Source: an uncultured Caulobacterales bacterium (GTDB lineage: Bacteria > Pseudomonadota > Alphaproteobacteria > Caulobacterales > Caulobacteraceae). From it: DNA of 55,619 bases. The notes under the pieces are model-generated. The model was given only the letters and a program-made list of their open reading frames with translations, was not told where the DNA came from and ran no database searches. The stretch's first letter is position 1, and every line of letters starts with the position of its first letter. The stretch covers positions 1-55,619 of the forward strand of contig CAILTK010000014.1 in the NCBI GenBank assembly GCA_903837135.1, given 5' to 3'. This document shows, piece by piece, positions 17,031 to 29,644 of this stretch. The translations under genes were made by a program, and so were the position numbers.

Positions 17031-17930
17031 TCATCTGTGCTCCCATAGGGCGGAGATCCGTTCGGCTTCGCGCTGTCCTTGCGCATAGCCGGCGCGGGCG
17101 ATGCCGGCGCGGTCGGTCGCCTCCATCAGATTCAGGCCGAAGACGTCCTGGCTGGCCTCGTCGGGCGTGATCAGCAGGACCTGGCCCTCGGGGCCGAGCT
17201 CGGCCAGTTCCGCCTCGATCCGCGGCATCTGCATCTCCCGCCCGAGCCGGCCGACCACGGCGACGGCGATCACCCGGCGCGCGCCCTTGACCACGTCGAT
17301 GTTGGTGGCCGAGCGGATGCCGCCGTCCACATAACGCCGGCCGTCCAGGGTGATCGGCGGGAAGATCCCCGGCACCGAGCATGAGGAGGCGACGGCCCGT
17401 TCGAGCGCCACACCGCTGGCCTCGTCCCACAGCCGGAACGCGCCGGTCAGGGCGTCCACGGCGGTGCAGGCGAAGCCGCTCGGCCAGGCCATGCCGTTCA
17501 GGGTTTGCCCGAAGCCGTCGATGAAGGCGTCCTCGCCGATGGTCTCGGTGCGCAGGGCCAGGGCGCCCATCTCGCGGCGGCGGTCCTCGGCGGTCTCGCC
17601 TTCGGCCAGCGGCTTCATGAACAGGCCGATCAACGGGGTCAGGTCGGGCTTGGGCATCCGCTCGGCGCTGGCCGGCTTGCCGGCGGCCCGTTCGGCGGCG
17701 TCCTTCTCACCCAGGGCGAGCTGGGCCGCATAGAGCGCCTTGGCCCCGCGGCCCGACGCCAGCTGGGCGCCCACGAACGAGCCGGCCGAGGTGCCGAGCA
17801 CCCGATCGGCGCGACCGAGATCAACCCCTTCCGATTCGAGACCGGCGGCGAGGCCGGCCTCCCAGGCGATGCCCACGGGACCGCCGCCGCCGAGCACCAG
17901 GGCGCGATCGACCTCAATCGGCATAGGCAT
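17031..17930 (-). CDS. patatin-like phospholipase
   Basis: A 299-residue Ser-Asp lipid acyl hydrolase. The oxyanion hole is LVLGGGGPVGIAWEAG (about 11-26), the nucleophile Ser is in VLGTSAGSF (GxSxG, about 45-53), and the catalytic Asp is in RYVDGGIRS (DGG, about 203-211). There is no signal peptide or membrane helix, so it is probably cytoplasmic or membrane-associated. The start overlaps the end of the GST gene by 17 bp, placing both in one operon. Substrate unknown. Confidence 0.93.
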   Translation of the reverse strand: MPMPIEVDRALVLGGGGPVGIAWEAGLAAGLESEGVDLGRADRVLGTSAGSFVGAQLASGRGAKALYAAQLALGEKDAAERAAGKPASAERMPKPDLTPLIGLFMKPLAEGETAEDRRREMGALALRTETIGEDAFIDGFGQTLNGMAWPSGFACTAVDALTGAFRLWDEASGVALERAVASSCSVPGIFPPITLDGRRYVDGGIRSATNIDVVKGARRVIAVAVVGRLGREMQMPRIEAELAELGPEGQVLLITPDEASQDVFGLNLMEATDRAGIARAGYAQGQREAERISALWEHR

Positions 17931-18579
17931 AGGGCCCTCCCTTCTCGAGCGCGCGGCGATAAGCGGGTCGGGCGTGGATATGTTCCAGGAAGGCGTCCAG
18001 TTTCGGCAGGCCGTGGACGGCGGCCCGGCTGGCGGCGGCCTCGACCGGGAAGCTCATCTGGATGTCGGCGGCGGTGAAGGCGTCGCCGGCGAACCAGGCG
18101 TGCTTGTTCAGCGTCGCCTCCCAGTAGTCGATGTGCAGCTTCAGCTGGGGGTCGATGAAGCTCTTCTGCGCCGCCTCCGAAATGCCCTTGGCGATGGGGC
18201 GGACCAGGAAGGGCGCGCGTGACGGGATCACGCTGAACACCAGCTTCATCAGGAGCGGCGGCATGGCCGAGCCTTCGGCGTAATGGAGCCAGTAGGTGTA
18301 GGCCAGTCGTTCGGGCGTCCCCTCCGGCGGGATCAGTCGGCCGTTCCCGTACCGCGAGAGCACATAGTCGATGATGGCGCCGGATTCGGCGATCACCGTG
18401 TCGCCATCGGTGAGCACCGGCGACTTGCCGAGCGGATGGATGGCGCGCAGTTCGGGCGGGGCCATCATGGTCTCGGCGTCGCGCTGGTAGAACTTGATCT
18501 CGTAGGGCAGCTCGAGCTCCTCGAGCAGCCACAGCACCCGCTGGGACCTGGAGTTGTTCAGATGATGGACGACGAGCAC
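17914..18579 (-). CDS. glutathione S-transferase family protein
   Basis: A 221-residue protein with an N-terminal thioredoxin fold (LVVHHLNNSRSQRVLWLLEE, cis-Pro in GKSPVLTDGD, and AESGAIIDYVLSRYG) and an all-helical C-terminal domain (about 88-221, with WFAGDAFTAADIQMSFP as the N-capping motif). The candidate active-site residue is Ser in NNSRSQ. It resembles the bacterial group often described as GST3-type. It precedes and overlaps the patatin gene. The physiological substrate is unknown. Confidence 0.93.
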   Translation of the reverse strand: MLVVHHLNNSRSQRVLWLLEELELPYEIKFYQRDAETMMAPPELRAIHPLGKSPVLTDGDTVIAESGAIIDYVLSRYGNGRLIPPEGTPERLAYTYWLHYAEGSAMPPLLMKLVFSVIPSRAPFLVRPIAKGISEAAQKSFIDPQLKLHIDYWEATLNKHAWFAGDAFTAADIQMSFPVEAAASRAAVHGLPKLDAFLEHIHARPAYRRALEKGGPYAYAD

Positions 18580-18630
18580 GGTGATGGCCTTCCCAGTCTT
18601 CAGACAGCTAAGCGCGTCCGCGGCGAAGGT

Positions 18631-19170
18631 TCAATCGATCGGTTTGTCGGCGGGTCGTTTCAGCGCCTCGCGGCGGGGCGCCAGCCAGGTGACGAGGTCC
18701 CACGCGTTGCGGATCGCCGCCAGCAGCAGGACCAGCAGGCCGGCGGCGAAGGCGAAGCATCCCTCGCCGCGCCAGCCGATGCTCGACGCCAGCGCCAGCC
18801 CTATGGCCACGTAGACGGCGGCGGGCATGACGCCATAGCACCAGAAGTCCGACCAGTGCGGCGAGCTCTCGGGTCCGACCCTGGCCAGCTGGACGGCGAT
18901 GACGAGGGAATAGATCAGCCCATAGAAGGTCAGGGCCATGAGCAGCGCCAGGTGGACGCCCGGCGCCTGCCGGGGCGCCAGCGTGATCGCGCTGAGGGTC
19001 AGGACGGCGGCGAGATGGAAGACGGTCGGCGTCAGGTAGAGCCGCTGACCCCGCTCGGCTTTCGTTCTGTCGCCGCCGGCGGTCAGGGTGGCGACGAGCG
19101 CCATGACCCCGATCAGCGCCGCCGCCGCCGTGCCCAGCACGACGAAGAAATCCTTCCAGCCCTCGAACAT
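18631..19170 (-). CDS. hypothetical six-helix membrane protein
   Basis: A 179-residue integral membrane protein with hydrophobic segments at about 7-28, 48-65, 72-93, 115-132 and 140-158. There is no recognisable motif. The start is set at ATG 19170 (MFEGWKDFFVVLG) because the upstream ATG at 19224 adds 18 residues translated from a palindromic repeat; that ATG does have a GAAGG 9 bp upstream, so it cannot be excluded. It lies downstream of carB on the same strand, separated by the repeat. Confidence 0.6.
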   Translation of the reverse strand: MFEGWKDFFVVLGTAAAALIGVMALVATLTAGGDRTKAERGQRLYLTPTVFHLAAVLTLSAITLAPRQAPGVHLALLMALTFYGLIYSLVIAVQLARVGPESSPHWSDFWCYGVMPAAVYVAIGLALASSIGWRGEGCFAFAAGLLVLLLAAIRNAWDLVTWLAPRREALKRPADKPID

Positions 19171-19225
19171 GCGGAGAAGATAGCGGGGTGGAGAACGGGT
19201 CGCCAGTCGCCCTTCTAGAGCCATG

Positions 19226-19253
19226 CTCGGGCCTTCGCTTCGCTACGCCCGAG
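19226..19253. repeat. palindrome downstream of carB
   Basis: Arms CTCGGGC (19226-19232) and GCCCGAG (19247-19253) enclose a 14-nt loop containing CTTCGCTTCGC. It lies 13 bp after the carB stop on the minus strand and is followed by ATGACTCC. It may stop or attenuate carB transcription, but has no T-run. It looks like a dispersed intergenic palindrome. Confidence 0.45.
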
Positions 19254-19265
19254 GATGACTCCTAA

Positions 19266-22562
<3,297 letters not shown>

Positions 22563-22707
22563 GAGTCTCTCGCGCGCGTGGGCGGGCTGCGCGGATCGCG
22601 CCCTGGCCGGCTGATATGCAGGTTAAGCCGCTCGTTTAGGGCCGACCGGCGGGTCGCACAACCCTGCTTCCGTCCGATGTCCGATCGAACCTGGCGAGCC
22701 GCCCGGC

Positions 22708-23886
22708 TCAGCGTCCCGCGTCCATCAGCCTGGCGAAGCGATCGAACAGATAGAGGCTGTCGGTCGGGCCGGGGCTGGCCTCGGGGTGATGCTGGACGCT
22801 GAACACCGGCCGGTCGGCCAGGGCCAGGCCGGCGTTGGTGCCGTCGAACAGCGAGACATGGGTCTCGCGGACCGGCTCGGGCAGGCTCTCCCGGTCGACG
22901 GTGAAGCCGTGGTTCATGGAGACGATCTCCACCCGCCCGGTGTCGAGATCCTTCACCGGATGGTTGGCGCCGTGGTGACCCTGCTCCATCTTGACCGTGC
23001 GCGCGCCCAGCGCCCGCGCCAGCATCTGGTGGCCGAGACAGATACCGAACACCGGCACGCCGCTGTCGATCAGCTTGCGGATCTCCGGCACGGCGTATTC
23101 ACCGGTGGCGGCCGGGTCGCCCGGGCCGTTGGACAACAGGATGCCGTCCGGCTTGCGCGCCAAGACCTCTTCGGCCGTGGTCGCGGCCGGCAGGACCGTG
23201 GCGCGGGCGCCGATCGAGGTCAGGCCGCGCAGGATGTTGCGCTTGATGCCGTAGTCGAGCACCGCCACCTCGTAGCCGGGCGCCGGCCGCGGCTGGGCGT
23301 AGCCTTCGGGCCAGGCCCAGAGCCCTTCCTCGAAGGTGAAGCTCTGCAGGGTGGTGGCGTCCTTGGCGAGATCGAGGCCGACCAGGCCGGTCCAGGCGCG
23401 CGCCTCCGCGATCAGGGCGTCGAGGTCGAAACGGCCGTGCGGATCGTGGGCGATCACCGCGTGCGGCATGCCGGTCTCGCGGATGCGCCGGGTCAGGGCG
23501 CGGGTGTCGACGCCGGCGAGCCCCACCACGCCGCGGCTCTTCATCCAGGCGTCGAGGTCGCCCGCCGGCCCCTTGGTCGCCCGCCAGTTGGACGGATCGG
23601 TGGGCAGGTCGCGGAAAACTGCGCCCCGCGCCGTGGTGCGGGCCCCTTCGCCGAACTGCTCGGTGTCCTCGCCGTTCACCCCCACATTGCCGATGTGCGG
23701 AAAGGTGAAGGTGACGATCTGCGCCATGTAGGACGGGTCGGTCAGAATCTCCTGATAGCCGGTCATGGCGGTGTTGAAGCACACCTCGCCGACCGCCTCG
23801 CCCACGTGGCCGACGCCGACGCCGGCCAGCACAGTCCCGTCGGCCAGCGCCAGGACGCCCGTGCATCCGCTCGGCAGGCTGGTCAT
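22708..23886 (-). CDS. carA: carbamoyl-phosphate synthase small subunit
   Basis: A 392-residue glutamine amidotransferase subunit that supplies ammonia to CarB. The N-terminal CPS domain contains [20 protein letters not shown]. The class I amidotransferase domain has [16 protein letters not shown] with nucleophile Cys and the His/Glu pair in [13 protein letters not shown]. The start is set at ATG 23886 because AAGGA lies 8 bp upstream; an upstream in-frame start at 23922 adds 12 atypical residues. The gene is divergent from the DUF1272 gene, 107 bp away. Confidence 0.97.
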   Translation of the reverse strand: MTSLPSGCTGVLALADGTVLAGVGVGHVGEAVGEVCFNTAMTGYQEILTDPSYMAQIVTFTFPHIGNVGVNGEDTEQFGEGARTTARGAVFRDLPTDPSNWRATKGPAGDLDAWMKSRGVVGLAGVDTRALTRRIRETGMPHAVIAHDPHGRFDLDALIAEARAWTGLVGLDLAKDATTLQSFTFEEGLWAWPEGYAQPRPAPGYEVAVLDYGIKRNILRGLTSIGARATVLPAATTAEEVLARKPDGILLSNGPGDPAATGEYAVPEIRKLIDSGVPVFGICLGHQMLARALGARTVKMEQGHHGANHPVKDLDTGRVEIVSMNHGFTVDRESLPEPVRETHVSLFDGTNAGLALADRPVFSVQHHPEASPGPTDSLYLFDRFARLMDAGR

Positions 23887-23993
23887 GGGCGATTCCTTTT
23901 GGCGAGGGCGGGCGGCGGACAAACGGGCGCGTGTTTACGGACCGGGACGATCGGGGTCAATGTGGGGACCGCAATGAGCCGGCGAGGACCGAT

Positions 23994-24239
23994 ATGCTCC
24001 AGATGAAGCCAAACTGCGAATGTTGCGACCGAGATCTTCCGGCGGATGCGAGCGACGCTCTGGTCTGTTCGTTCGAATGCACCTTCTGCCGCGATTGCGC
24101 GGACGCCAGGTTCGCCGGCCGGTGTCCGAACTGCGGCGGCGACCTGACGGTGCGACCGACCCGCGCAAGGACGCTGTGGGGCCGCTTTCCGCCCTCGACC
24201 GATCGCGTGAAAAAGCATCATCCGCCCTGCGCGGCGTGA
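23994..24239 (+). CDS. DUF1272 domain zinc-ribbon-like protein
   Basis: An 81-residue cytosolic protein rich in cysteine: MLQMKPNCECCDRDLPADA, then CSFECTFCRDC and RCPNCGGDL, nine Cys in the first 47 residues. This arrangement matches DUF1272 proteins, which probably bind zinc; function is unknown. ATG 23994 is chosen because GAGGA lies 7 bp upstream and the family starts MLxMKPxCE. The C-terminal 30 residues are basic and less conserved in appearance. Confidence 0.85.
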   Translation: MLQMKPNCECCDRDLPADASDALVCSFECTFCRDCADARFAGRCPNCGGDLTVRPTRARTLWGRFPPSTDRVKKHHPPCAA

Positions 24240-24326
24240 ATCTTAACGCTGAGCCGTTACAGGAACCGTTGGCCGGGGTTATCGTTTCGACTGCTGTGCG
24301 CGGCCAGGCGTGATGAGGACGGGACC

Positions 24327-24827
24327 ATGAAGACCTTGTTGATGACCCTGGCGGCCGGCGCCGCGGTGTTGAGTTTCGCCGTGGGCCGGGCCGAAGCGGG
24401 CTCGATCGAGGCGCCGGTGCTGATCCGTAGCGGCGATATCGCCGTCGTACCGGCGGTGCTGGGGGTCGGGCAGGATCTCGGCCTGTTCCAGAAGACCCAG
24501 TGGTTCTGGGGCGGCCGGCATTACTGCTGGTATGACTTCGGCTGGCGCGGCCCCGGCTTCTACTGGTGCGGCTACGCCAACCGCCGCGGCTATGGCTGGG
24601 GTGGACCGGGCGGATGGCGCGGCTGGGATCACGCCCGCGGCGGCGGTCCCGGCTTCCACGGCGGCGGCTACCGGGGCGGCGGCTACCACGGAGGCGGCTA
24701 TCCCGGCGGATATCCGCACGGGGGCGGAGATCACGGCGGCGGCCATATGGATGGCGGTCACAGGGAAGGCGGCCACCCGGACGGCCACGGCGGCGGCCAC
24801 GAGGGCGACGGCGGCCACCACCACTAG
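24327..24827 (+). CDS. secreted Gly/His-rich protein
   Basis: A 166-residue protein with a Sec signal peptide (about 1-24, cleavage after GRAEA) and a Shine-Dalgarno GAGGA upstream. The centre has an aromatic block with two Cys (FWGGRHYCWYDFGWRGPGFY, then WCGYANRRGYGWGG). Residues about 95-166 are low-complexity Gly/His/Tyr with tandem GGGY and HGGGH units ending in GGHHH. The His-rich tail suggests metal binding in the periplasm or at the surface, which is inference. Monocistronic. Confidence 0.75.
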   Translation: MKTLLMTLAAGAAVLSFAVGRAEAGSIEAPVLIRSGDIAVVPAVLGVGQDLGLFQKTQWFWGGRHYCWYDFGWRGPGFYWCGYANRRGYGWGGPGGWRGWDHARGGGPGFHGGGYRGGGYHGGGYPGGYPHGGGDHGGGHMDGGHREGGHPDGHGGGHEGDGGHHH

Positions 24828-24844
24828 GTCACGCGGCCCTTAGG

Positions 24845-26488
24845 TCAGGGGGCGTGGCGCCTCACGATGGTCGCCACGTCGACGCCTGAGGGCAGGGCCC
24901 CGTAGCAACGGCCGCCCTCGCCGAGGACGCGGGAGCGGATGAAAGCATCCGCCACCGGGCCCGGCCCAGGGCGGGCCAGCAGCGATCCCTGCAGCAGCAG
25001 CGCCATGCGTTCGACCGTTCCGCGCGCCTCGGCTTCGCCGGGCGGGGCGGAGCGCAGGTCGCTCACCAGACCGTCGAGCGCAGGCCCGATCACAGGATGC
25101 GCGCCGCGCGCGCCATCGACTTCGGCGATATAGGCGGCGAGCGCCGCGGGCTCCCGCGCCAGGGTGCGCAGCACGTCGAGGGCGATGACGTTGCCCGAAC
25201 CCTCCCAGATCGCGTTCAGCGGCGCCTCGCGGTAGTAGCGGGGCAGGGGCGTCTCCTCCACATAGCCGACGCCGCCGTGGCACTCCATGCACTCGTACAC
25301 GAAGTCGGCGCAGCGCTTGGTCAGGCGGAACTTGCCGAGGGCCACGGCCAGCCGGGCGAAGGCGCGACCGGCCTCGTCGGTGTCGCCGAAGGCCCGCGCC
25401 ACGCGCACCACCAGCGCCGCGGCCGCCTCGTACTCGAGCGCCAGGTCGGCGATCACCGCCGTCATGGCCGGCTGGTCGATCAGCCGCTTCTGGAAGGCCG
25501 TACGGCCCGACACGTGGTTTACCGCCTCGGCCAGCGCCCTCCGCATGATCCCGAGCGTGCCCGAGATGGTGCCGAGCCGGGTGTGGTGGACCATCTCGAT
25601 GATGGTCTTCACCCCGCGCCCCTCCTCGCCGAGCCGCCAGGCGAGGGCGCCGTGGTACTCGATCTCGGAGGAGGCGTTGGACTTGTTGCCGAGCTTGTCC
25701 TTCAGCCGCATCACCTGGATCGGATTGCGCTCGCCCCCCGGCGCGATGCGCGGGACCAGGAAACAGGTCAGGCCCTCGCGGGCGTAGGCCAGGGTCAGGA
25801 AGCCGTCGCTCATCGGCGCCGAACAGAACCATTTGTGCCCGATCAGCCGGTAGAGTCCGCCGCCGATGTCTTCCGCCCGGGTGGTGTTGGCGCGCACGTC
25901 CGAACCGCCCTGTTTCTCGGTCATCGCCATGCCGATGGTGATCCCGGTCTTGTCCGAGATCGGCCGCAGCGGCGCGTCGTAGGTTCCGCCGATCAGCTTC
26001 TCCAGCCAGGGACCCGACACCGACAGGTCGGTGCGCAGCGCCGGTACGGCGGCGTAGGTCATGTTGATCGGGCACATGGTCCCGGCCTCGGCCTCGGTGA
26101 ACAGGGCCAGGAGCACGGCGTGGGCGACGTGGGCGTCCGGGCGCGCCTCGGTCCAGGCGAGGTCGTGGATCCGGTGCTCGGTCGCGAGCGCCATCAGCGC
26201 GTGATAGCTCGGGTGGAACTTGACTTCGTCGAGCCGGCGGCCGTAGCGGTCGAAGCTCACCAGTTCGGGCGGATACCGGTTGGCGTCCGCGCCCAGCGCC
26301 AGCACCGGCTCCGAGCCGACGGCGGCGCCCAGCGCCATGGCCCGCTGGTCGAGCCACTCCCCGCATTCCCGCTGGACCGCCTCGCGCAGGGCGAGGTCGG
26401 TCGCATAGAGATTCACGTCGACCAACGGCGAGGGCTGGTTGGCGACCGCGTGGGTCTCGAGTTCGGTTTCAGGCGCAAACGGAAGCAT
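24845..26488 (-). CDS. AidB-like acyl-CoA dehydrogenase
   Basis: A 547-residue flavoprotein of the acyl-CoA dehydrogenase superfamily, close in length and motifs to AidB: GMAMTEKQGGSDVRANTTRA-type segment, IGHKWFCSAPMSDGFLTLAY, LTCFLVPR, RLKDKLGNKSNASSEIEYHG, MECHGGVGYVEE and EAPLNAIWEGSGNVIALDVL. AidB binds FAD and DNA and is linked to protection from alkylation; its enzymatic role is debated. The start is at ATG 26488 (AGGATCGGGC upstream); a longer frame to 26635 crosses a terminator and is rejected. An acyl-CoA dehydrogenase with a metabolic role remains possible. Confidence 0.88.
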   Translation of the reverse strand: MLPFAPETELETHAVANQPSPLVDVNLYATDLALREAVQRECGEWLDQRAMALGAAVGSEPVLALGADANRYPPELVSFDRYGRRLDEVKFHPSYHALMALATEHRIHDLAWTEARPDAHVAHAVLLALFTEAEAGTMCPINMTYAAVPALRTDLSVSGPWLEKLIGGTYDAPLRPISDKTGITIGMAMTEKQGGSDVRANTTRAEDIGGGLYRLIGHKWFCSAPMSDGFLTLAYAREGLTCFLVPRIAPGGERNPIQVMRLKDKLGNKSNASSEIEYHGALAWRLGEEGRGVKTIIEMVHHTRLGTISGTLGIMRRALAEAVNHVSGRTAFQKRLIDQPAMTAVIADLALEYEAAAALVVRVARAFGDTDEAGRAFARLAVALGKFRLTKRCADFVYECMECHGGVGYVEETPLPRYYREAPLNAIWEGSGNVIALDVLRTLAREPAALAAYIAEVDGARGAHPVIGPALDGLVSDLRSAPPGEAEARGTVERMALLLQGSLLARPGPGPVADAFIRSRVLGEGGRCYGALPSGVDVATIVRRHAP

Positions 26489-26513
26489 GCCCGATCCTAT
26501 GCCCTGGAGCGGC

Positions 26514-26549
26514 GAAAGAAAAAGGCGGTGCGAGATGACCCGCACCGCC
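26514..26549 (-). terminator. Rho-independent terminator of the acyl-CoA synthetase gene
   Basis: On the minus strand a perfect 9-bp stem GGCGGTGCG/CGCACCGCC (26541-26549 with 26524-26532, loop of 8) is followed by TTTTTCTTTC. It lies 116 bp after the acyl-CoA synthetase stop and 26 bp before the AidB-like start, so the two genes are separate transcription units. Confidence 0.85.
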
Positions 26550-26664
26550 CGAGGTGGGGCAGTCGTGCACAGGTTCGACCGCAAGCGCTCGAACCGGGAA
26601 CGTCCGCATCTGATCGGCGCCCGCCCGCCGCGCATTGATCTGGATCAGGTAGGCGCGATGCGCC

Positions 26665-28200
26665 CTAGATCCGGCTTTCCTTGCCCCAGTAGGCGTCGCG
26701 GATCAGCCGCTTGTAGAGCTTGCCGGTGGCGTGGCGCGGCAGCTCGTCCATGAAGTCGATCCGGCGCGGCGCTTTCACATGGCTCAGGTTGGCGCGGGCG
26801 AAGGCCATCAGCTCGGCCGCCAGCGCCTCGTCCGCCACCTGTCCCGGGGCAGGCTGGACCACCGCCACCACCTGTTCGCCCATCTCCTCGTGCGGGGCGC
26901 CGACCACGGCCACGTCGGCGACCTTGGGGTGGGTGACCAGCAGGTTCTCGACCTCCTGCGGATAGATGTTCACCCCGCCCGAGATGATCATGAAGCTCTT
27001 GCGGTCGGTGAGGTAGAGATAGCCTTCCTCGTCGACCCAGCCGACGTCGCCGAGCGTGGTCCAGCCATGCTGATTCTTGCTGTCGCGCGTCTTCTCGGCG
27101 TCGCCGTGGTATTCGAACTCTCCCCCGCCGGCGAAATAGACCATGCCCTCGGCGCGGGGCGGCAAGGGCTCCCCGTCCTCGCCGCAGATCATCACCTGGG
27201 CGGTCAGGCCCTTGCCGACCGAGCCCTTGTGGGTCAACCACTCCTCGGAATTGATGGCGGTGAAGCCGTTGCCCTCGGTGCCGGCGTAGTACTCGTGGAT
27301 CACCGGACCCCACCAGGCGATCATCTGCTCCTTGACAGGCACCGGGCAGGGGGCGGCGGCGTGGAAGACGCCCTTCAGCGAGGAGACGTCGTATTTCGCC
27401 CGCGCCTCCTGCGGCAGCTTCAGCATGCGCACGAAATGGGTCGGCACCCACTGGGCCGTGGTGATCTTGTACGTTTCGATCAGCCGCAGCGCCTCTTCCG
27501 GGTCGAAGTGCTCCATCACCACCACCGTGCCGCCGAGGCCCTGCATGGCCATGGTGAAGCCCAGCGGCGCGGCGTGATAGAGCGGCGCCGGCGACAGGTA
27601 GACGCTGTCGGGCGTCCAGCCGTAGAGCATCTGGCCGAGCATGGTCAGCGGCGAGGGGGTGTCGACCGGCTGGTCCGGAACGATGGCCCGCTTGACCCCT
27701 TTGGGGCGTCCCGTGGTGCCCGACGAATAGAGCATGGCCGAGCCGGCGCTCTCGTCGGCGATCGGGGTCTCCGGGAAGGCCGCCCGCGCGGCTTCGAAAC
27801 TCTCGAACGGCGGGTGCGCCTCGCCGACCATGTAGAGCTTCAGCCCGGGGATCAGCGGAACCACCGCGTCGGCCACCGCCGACAGCGACGAGGCGGCGAC
27901 GAACACCTTGGCCTTGCAGTCCTTGACGATGTACTCGACCTCGCCGACCGTCAGTTTGGACGAGATGCAGGTGAAGCGCAGGCCCGACCGCTGCGCCGCC
28001 CATAGAAGCTCGAAGTAGCGCGGGTGGTTGTCGACGAAGTAGGCGACGGAATCGCCGGTCTGCAGGCCGAGGGCGCGGAACAGATGGGCGCCCTGGTTGG
28101 AGCGGGCGTCGAGCTCGGCGTAGGTCACCGTCTCGCCCGTGCCGGCCATGATGTAGGCGGGCTTGTCCGGCGTGGTTCGCGCATGGTGCGAAGGATGCAT
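26665..28200 (-). CDS. acyl-CoA synthetase (AMP-forming)
   Basis: A 511-residue adenylate-forming enzyme that activates a fatty or other carboxylic acid to acyl-CoA. The P-loop-like A3 motif is MLYSSGTTGRPKGVKRA; A5 is YAGTEGNGFTAINSEEWL; A8 is GYLYLTDRKSFMIISGGVN; and the A10 Lys is in RHATGKLYKRLIRD. There is no signal peptide. The sequence resembles the FadD3/FadD13-like group, so the chain length or type of acid is uncertain. It ends in a terminator before the AidB-like gene. Confidence 0.92.
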   Translation of the reverse strand: MHPSHHARTTPDKPAYIMAGTGETVTYAELDARSNQGAHLFRALGLQTGDSVAYFVDNHPRYFELLWAAQRSGLRFTCISSKLTVGEVEYIVKDCKAKVFVAASSLSAVADAVVPLIPGLKLYMVGEAHPPFESFEAARAAFPETPIADESAGSAMLYSSGTTGRPKGVKRAIVPDQPVDTPSPLTMLGQMLYGWTPDSVYLSPAPLYHAAPLGFTMAMQGLGGTVVVMEHFDPEEALRLIETYKITTAQWVPTHFVRMLKLPQEARAKYDVSSLKGVFHAAAPCPVPVKEQMIAWWGPVIHEYYAGTEGNGFTAINSEEWLTHKGSVGKGLTAQVMICGEDGEPLPPRAEGMVYFAGGGEFEYHGDAEKTRDSKNQHGWTTLGDVGWVDEEGYLYLTDRKSFMIISGGVNIYPQEVENLLVTHPKVADVAVVGAPHEEMGEQVVAVVQPAPGQVADEALAAELMAFARANLSHVKAPRRIDFMDELPRHATGKLYKRLIRDAYWGKESRI

Positions 28201-28420
28201 GGCCGTTCTCCGTTTCCTCGCGCCGTCTCCTCGAGCGGGAAACTTATCGCTGTTCAGGAACGAGTATCGCGGCCCGGCGCGACAGGGAAGGGGCGACCCT
28301 ACGCAGCGCTCGCCAAACCGCGCCCCTCAGACGGCGGCGCCCCGGAAGGCGCGCAGCGCTTGTCCGGATCCAGGAGGCTCCAGGCAAACCCGCAGCGCCA
28401 GAGCCGCGACGGGAAGTGGG

Positions 28421-28456
28421 GTCCCGGACAAGGCCTTCGGCCCTTTCCGGGATGAC
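28421..28456. repeat. REP-like palindrome (second copy)
   Basis: GTCCCGGACAAGGCC, a TTC spacer, GGCCCTTTCCGGGATGAC. It shares the arms and the inner GGCC core with the 1101-1140 element in inverted orientation. It lies in the 316-bp gap between the acyl-CoA synthetase start and the end of the next gene; the rest of that gap shows no gene or RNA I can support. Confidence 0.55.
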
Positions 28457-28516
28457 GACCTTGGTATTGCGCTTCGATCCCGCGCGGACGCGTGGTCTGC
28501 TTTCCTGACCGTCGCC

Positions 28517-29596
28517 CTACTTCGCGCCGCCCTTGGCCGGCGGCGCGGCGGGCGCGGCAGCCGCTTCCTTCTCCTTGGCGCGGGCGCCGGCGAGGATGTT
28601 GCGCAGGGCGTAGTTCCCCTCATGGCAGGCGTATTCGTAGATCTCGCCCTTCAGCGGATGGAACTCGTACTCCCCGCCCCAGTCGGCGGCCCACATGGTC
28701 GGGTCGTGGATGGTGAACTGGTAGAGCAGCCGGTCCGGGCCGAGGCGGGTGAACCGCTCGATCACGGTCAGGTTCTTCCATGCGCCGTGATAGGCTTGGC
28801 CTTCGGGGATGTTGGTGGTCTCGGCCACCAGGGTCTTGCCTTCCCAGTGGCCGATGGAGTCGCCCATCCACGGCCGCACGCCGTCGGCGCGGTGGGTCGA
28901 ATTCAGCCGGATGATGCGCACGTCGTGGACCATCTCCACGCGGATGGCGACCGCCTCCGGGCTCTGCACGATCTGGTAGTCGTTGTTGTAGAAGCCGTTG
29001 GCCAGCATGGGCGGGCCGGCGTTGCGGCCGAAGCCCATGACGCAACGTTCGCCGAGCGATCGGTTCTCGGGGTTGTCATAGACGTCGCGGAACATGGCGC
29101 GGAAGTCGGGCGGGGTGACGCCGCTCTTGTACGGCGGGGCCTTGCCGCCCGGCGCGGTGATGATCGAGGTGCGCGGCTCGCCGTTCACCCGCATCACATA
29201 GGTGCCCGGATCCAGCCAGCCGTAGTTGTAGCCGCCCACCGCGCCGCCGGCGGCGGCGAACTCAGGGCGGGTGCCCGGCGGCGGGGCGTCGCCGCCCTTG
29301 GTCGGCGGGGGGGCGTTCGGGTCGGTCGGCTTGGCGTCCTGCTGCTGCTCCTCGACCGCCTTGTGCTCGAGCTTCTTGACCTCCTCGGGCGTGTAGACCG
29401 CCCTGTCGCCGAACGCCGCCGGGCGGGTCTCCGGCGTCATGCTGGCGTTGGTCCAGTTTCCGCTAAGGTCGGGCTGACCGAAGGCGGTCATCGGCGTCCT
29501 GTACGCCGCCTGCGCCGAGGCGGCGGCCGCCATCGACAGGGGGGCGGCGAGGGACGTCGCGCAAAGCACGGCGGCCAGGGCGATCAGGGGTTTCAT
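28517..29596 (-). CDS. secreted DLSGNW-family hypothetical protein
   Basis: A 359-residue protein with a Sec signal peptide (about 1-30, MKPLIALAAVLCATS ... AAASAQA). The mature start contains FGQPDLSGNWTNASMTPETR, and a conserved-looking core has SIGHWEGKTLVAETTNIPEG and RLGPDRLLYQFTIHDP. From memory, proteins with this DLSGxW ... GHWEGDTLVVET pattern are common in sphingomonads, Caulobacter and Acidobacteria; their function is unknown. A Pro-rich loop lies at about 90-120. The start at 29596 has GGGAGAG upstream; the longer frame to 29650 is rejected. A 9-bp inverted repeat lies 49-103 bp upstream. Confidence 0.8.
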   Translation of the reverse strand: MKPLIALAAVLCATSLAAPLSMAAAASAQAAYRTPMTAFGQPDLSGNWTNASMTPETRPAAFGDRAVYTPEEVKKLEHKAVEEQQQDAKPTDPNAPPPTKGGDAPPPGTRPEFAAAGGAVGGYNYGWLDPGTYVMRVNGEPRTSIITAPGGKAPPYKSGVTPPDFRAMFRDVYDNPENRSLGERCVMGFGRNAGPPMLANGFYNNDYQIVQSPEAVAIRVEMVHDVRIIRLNSTHRADGVRPWMGDSIGHWEGKTLVAETTNIPEGQAYHGAWKNLTVIERFTRLGPDRLLYQFTIHDPTMWAADWGGEYEFHPLKGEIYEYACHEGNYALRNILAGARAKEKEAAAAPAAPPAKGGAK

Positions 29597-29644
29597 GGTG
29601 TCTCTCCCAAGCTGCGCCACTTTCCGCGGCGCTTTGTCGGCGCA

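Noticed and set aside
26560-26600. CAGGTTCGACCGC as a tRNA T-arm upstream of the AidB-like gene
   Set aside because: No acceptor, D or anticodon stems can be formed around it.
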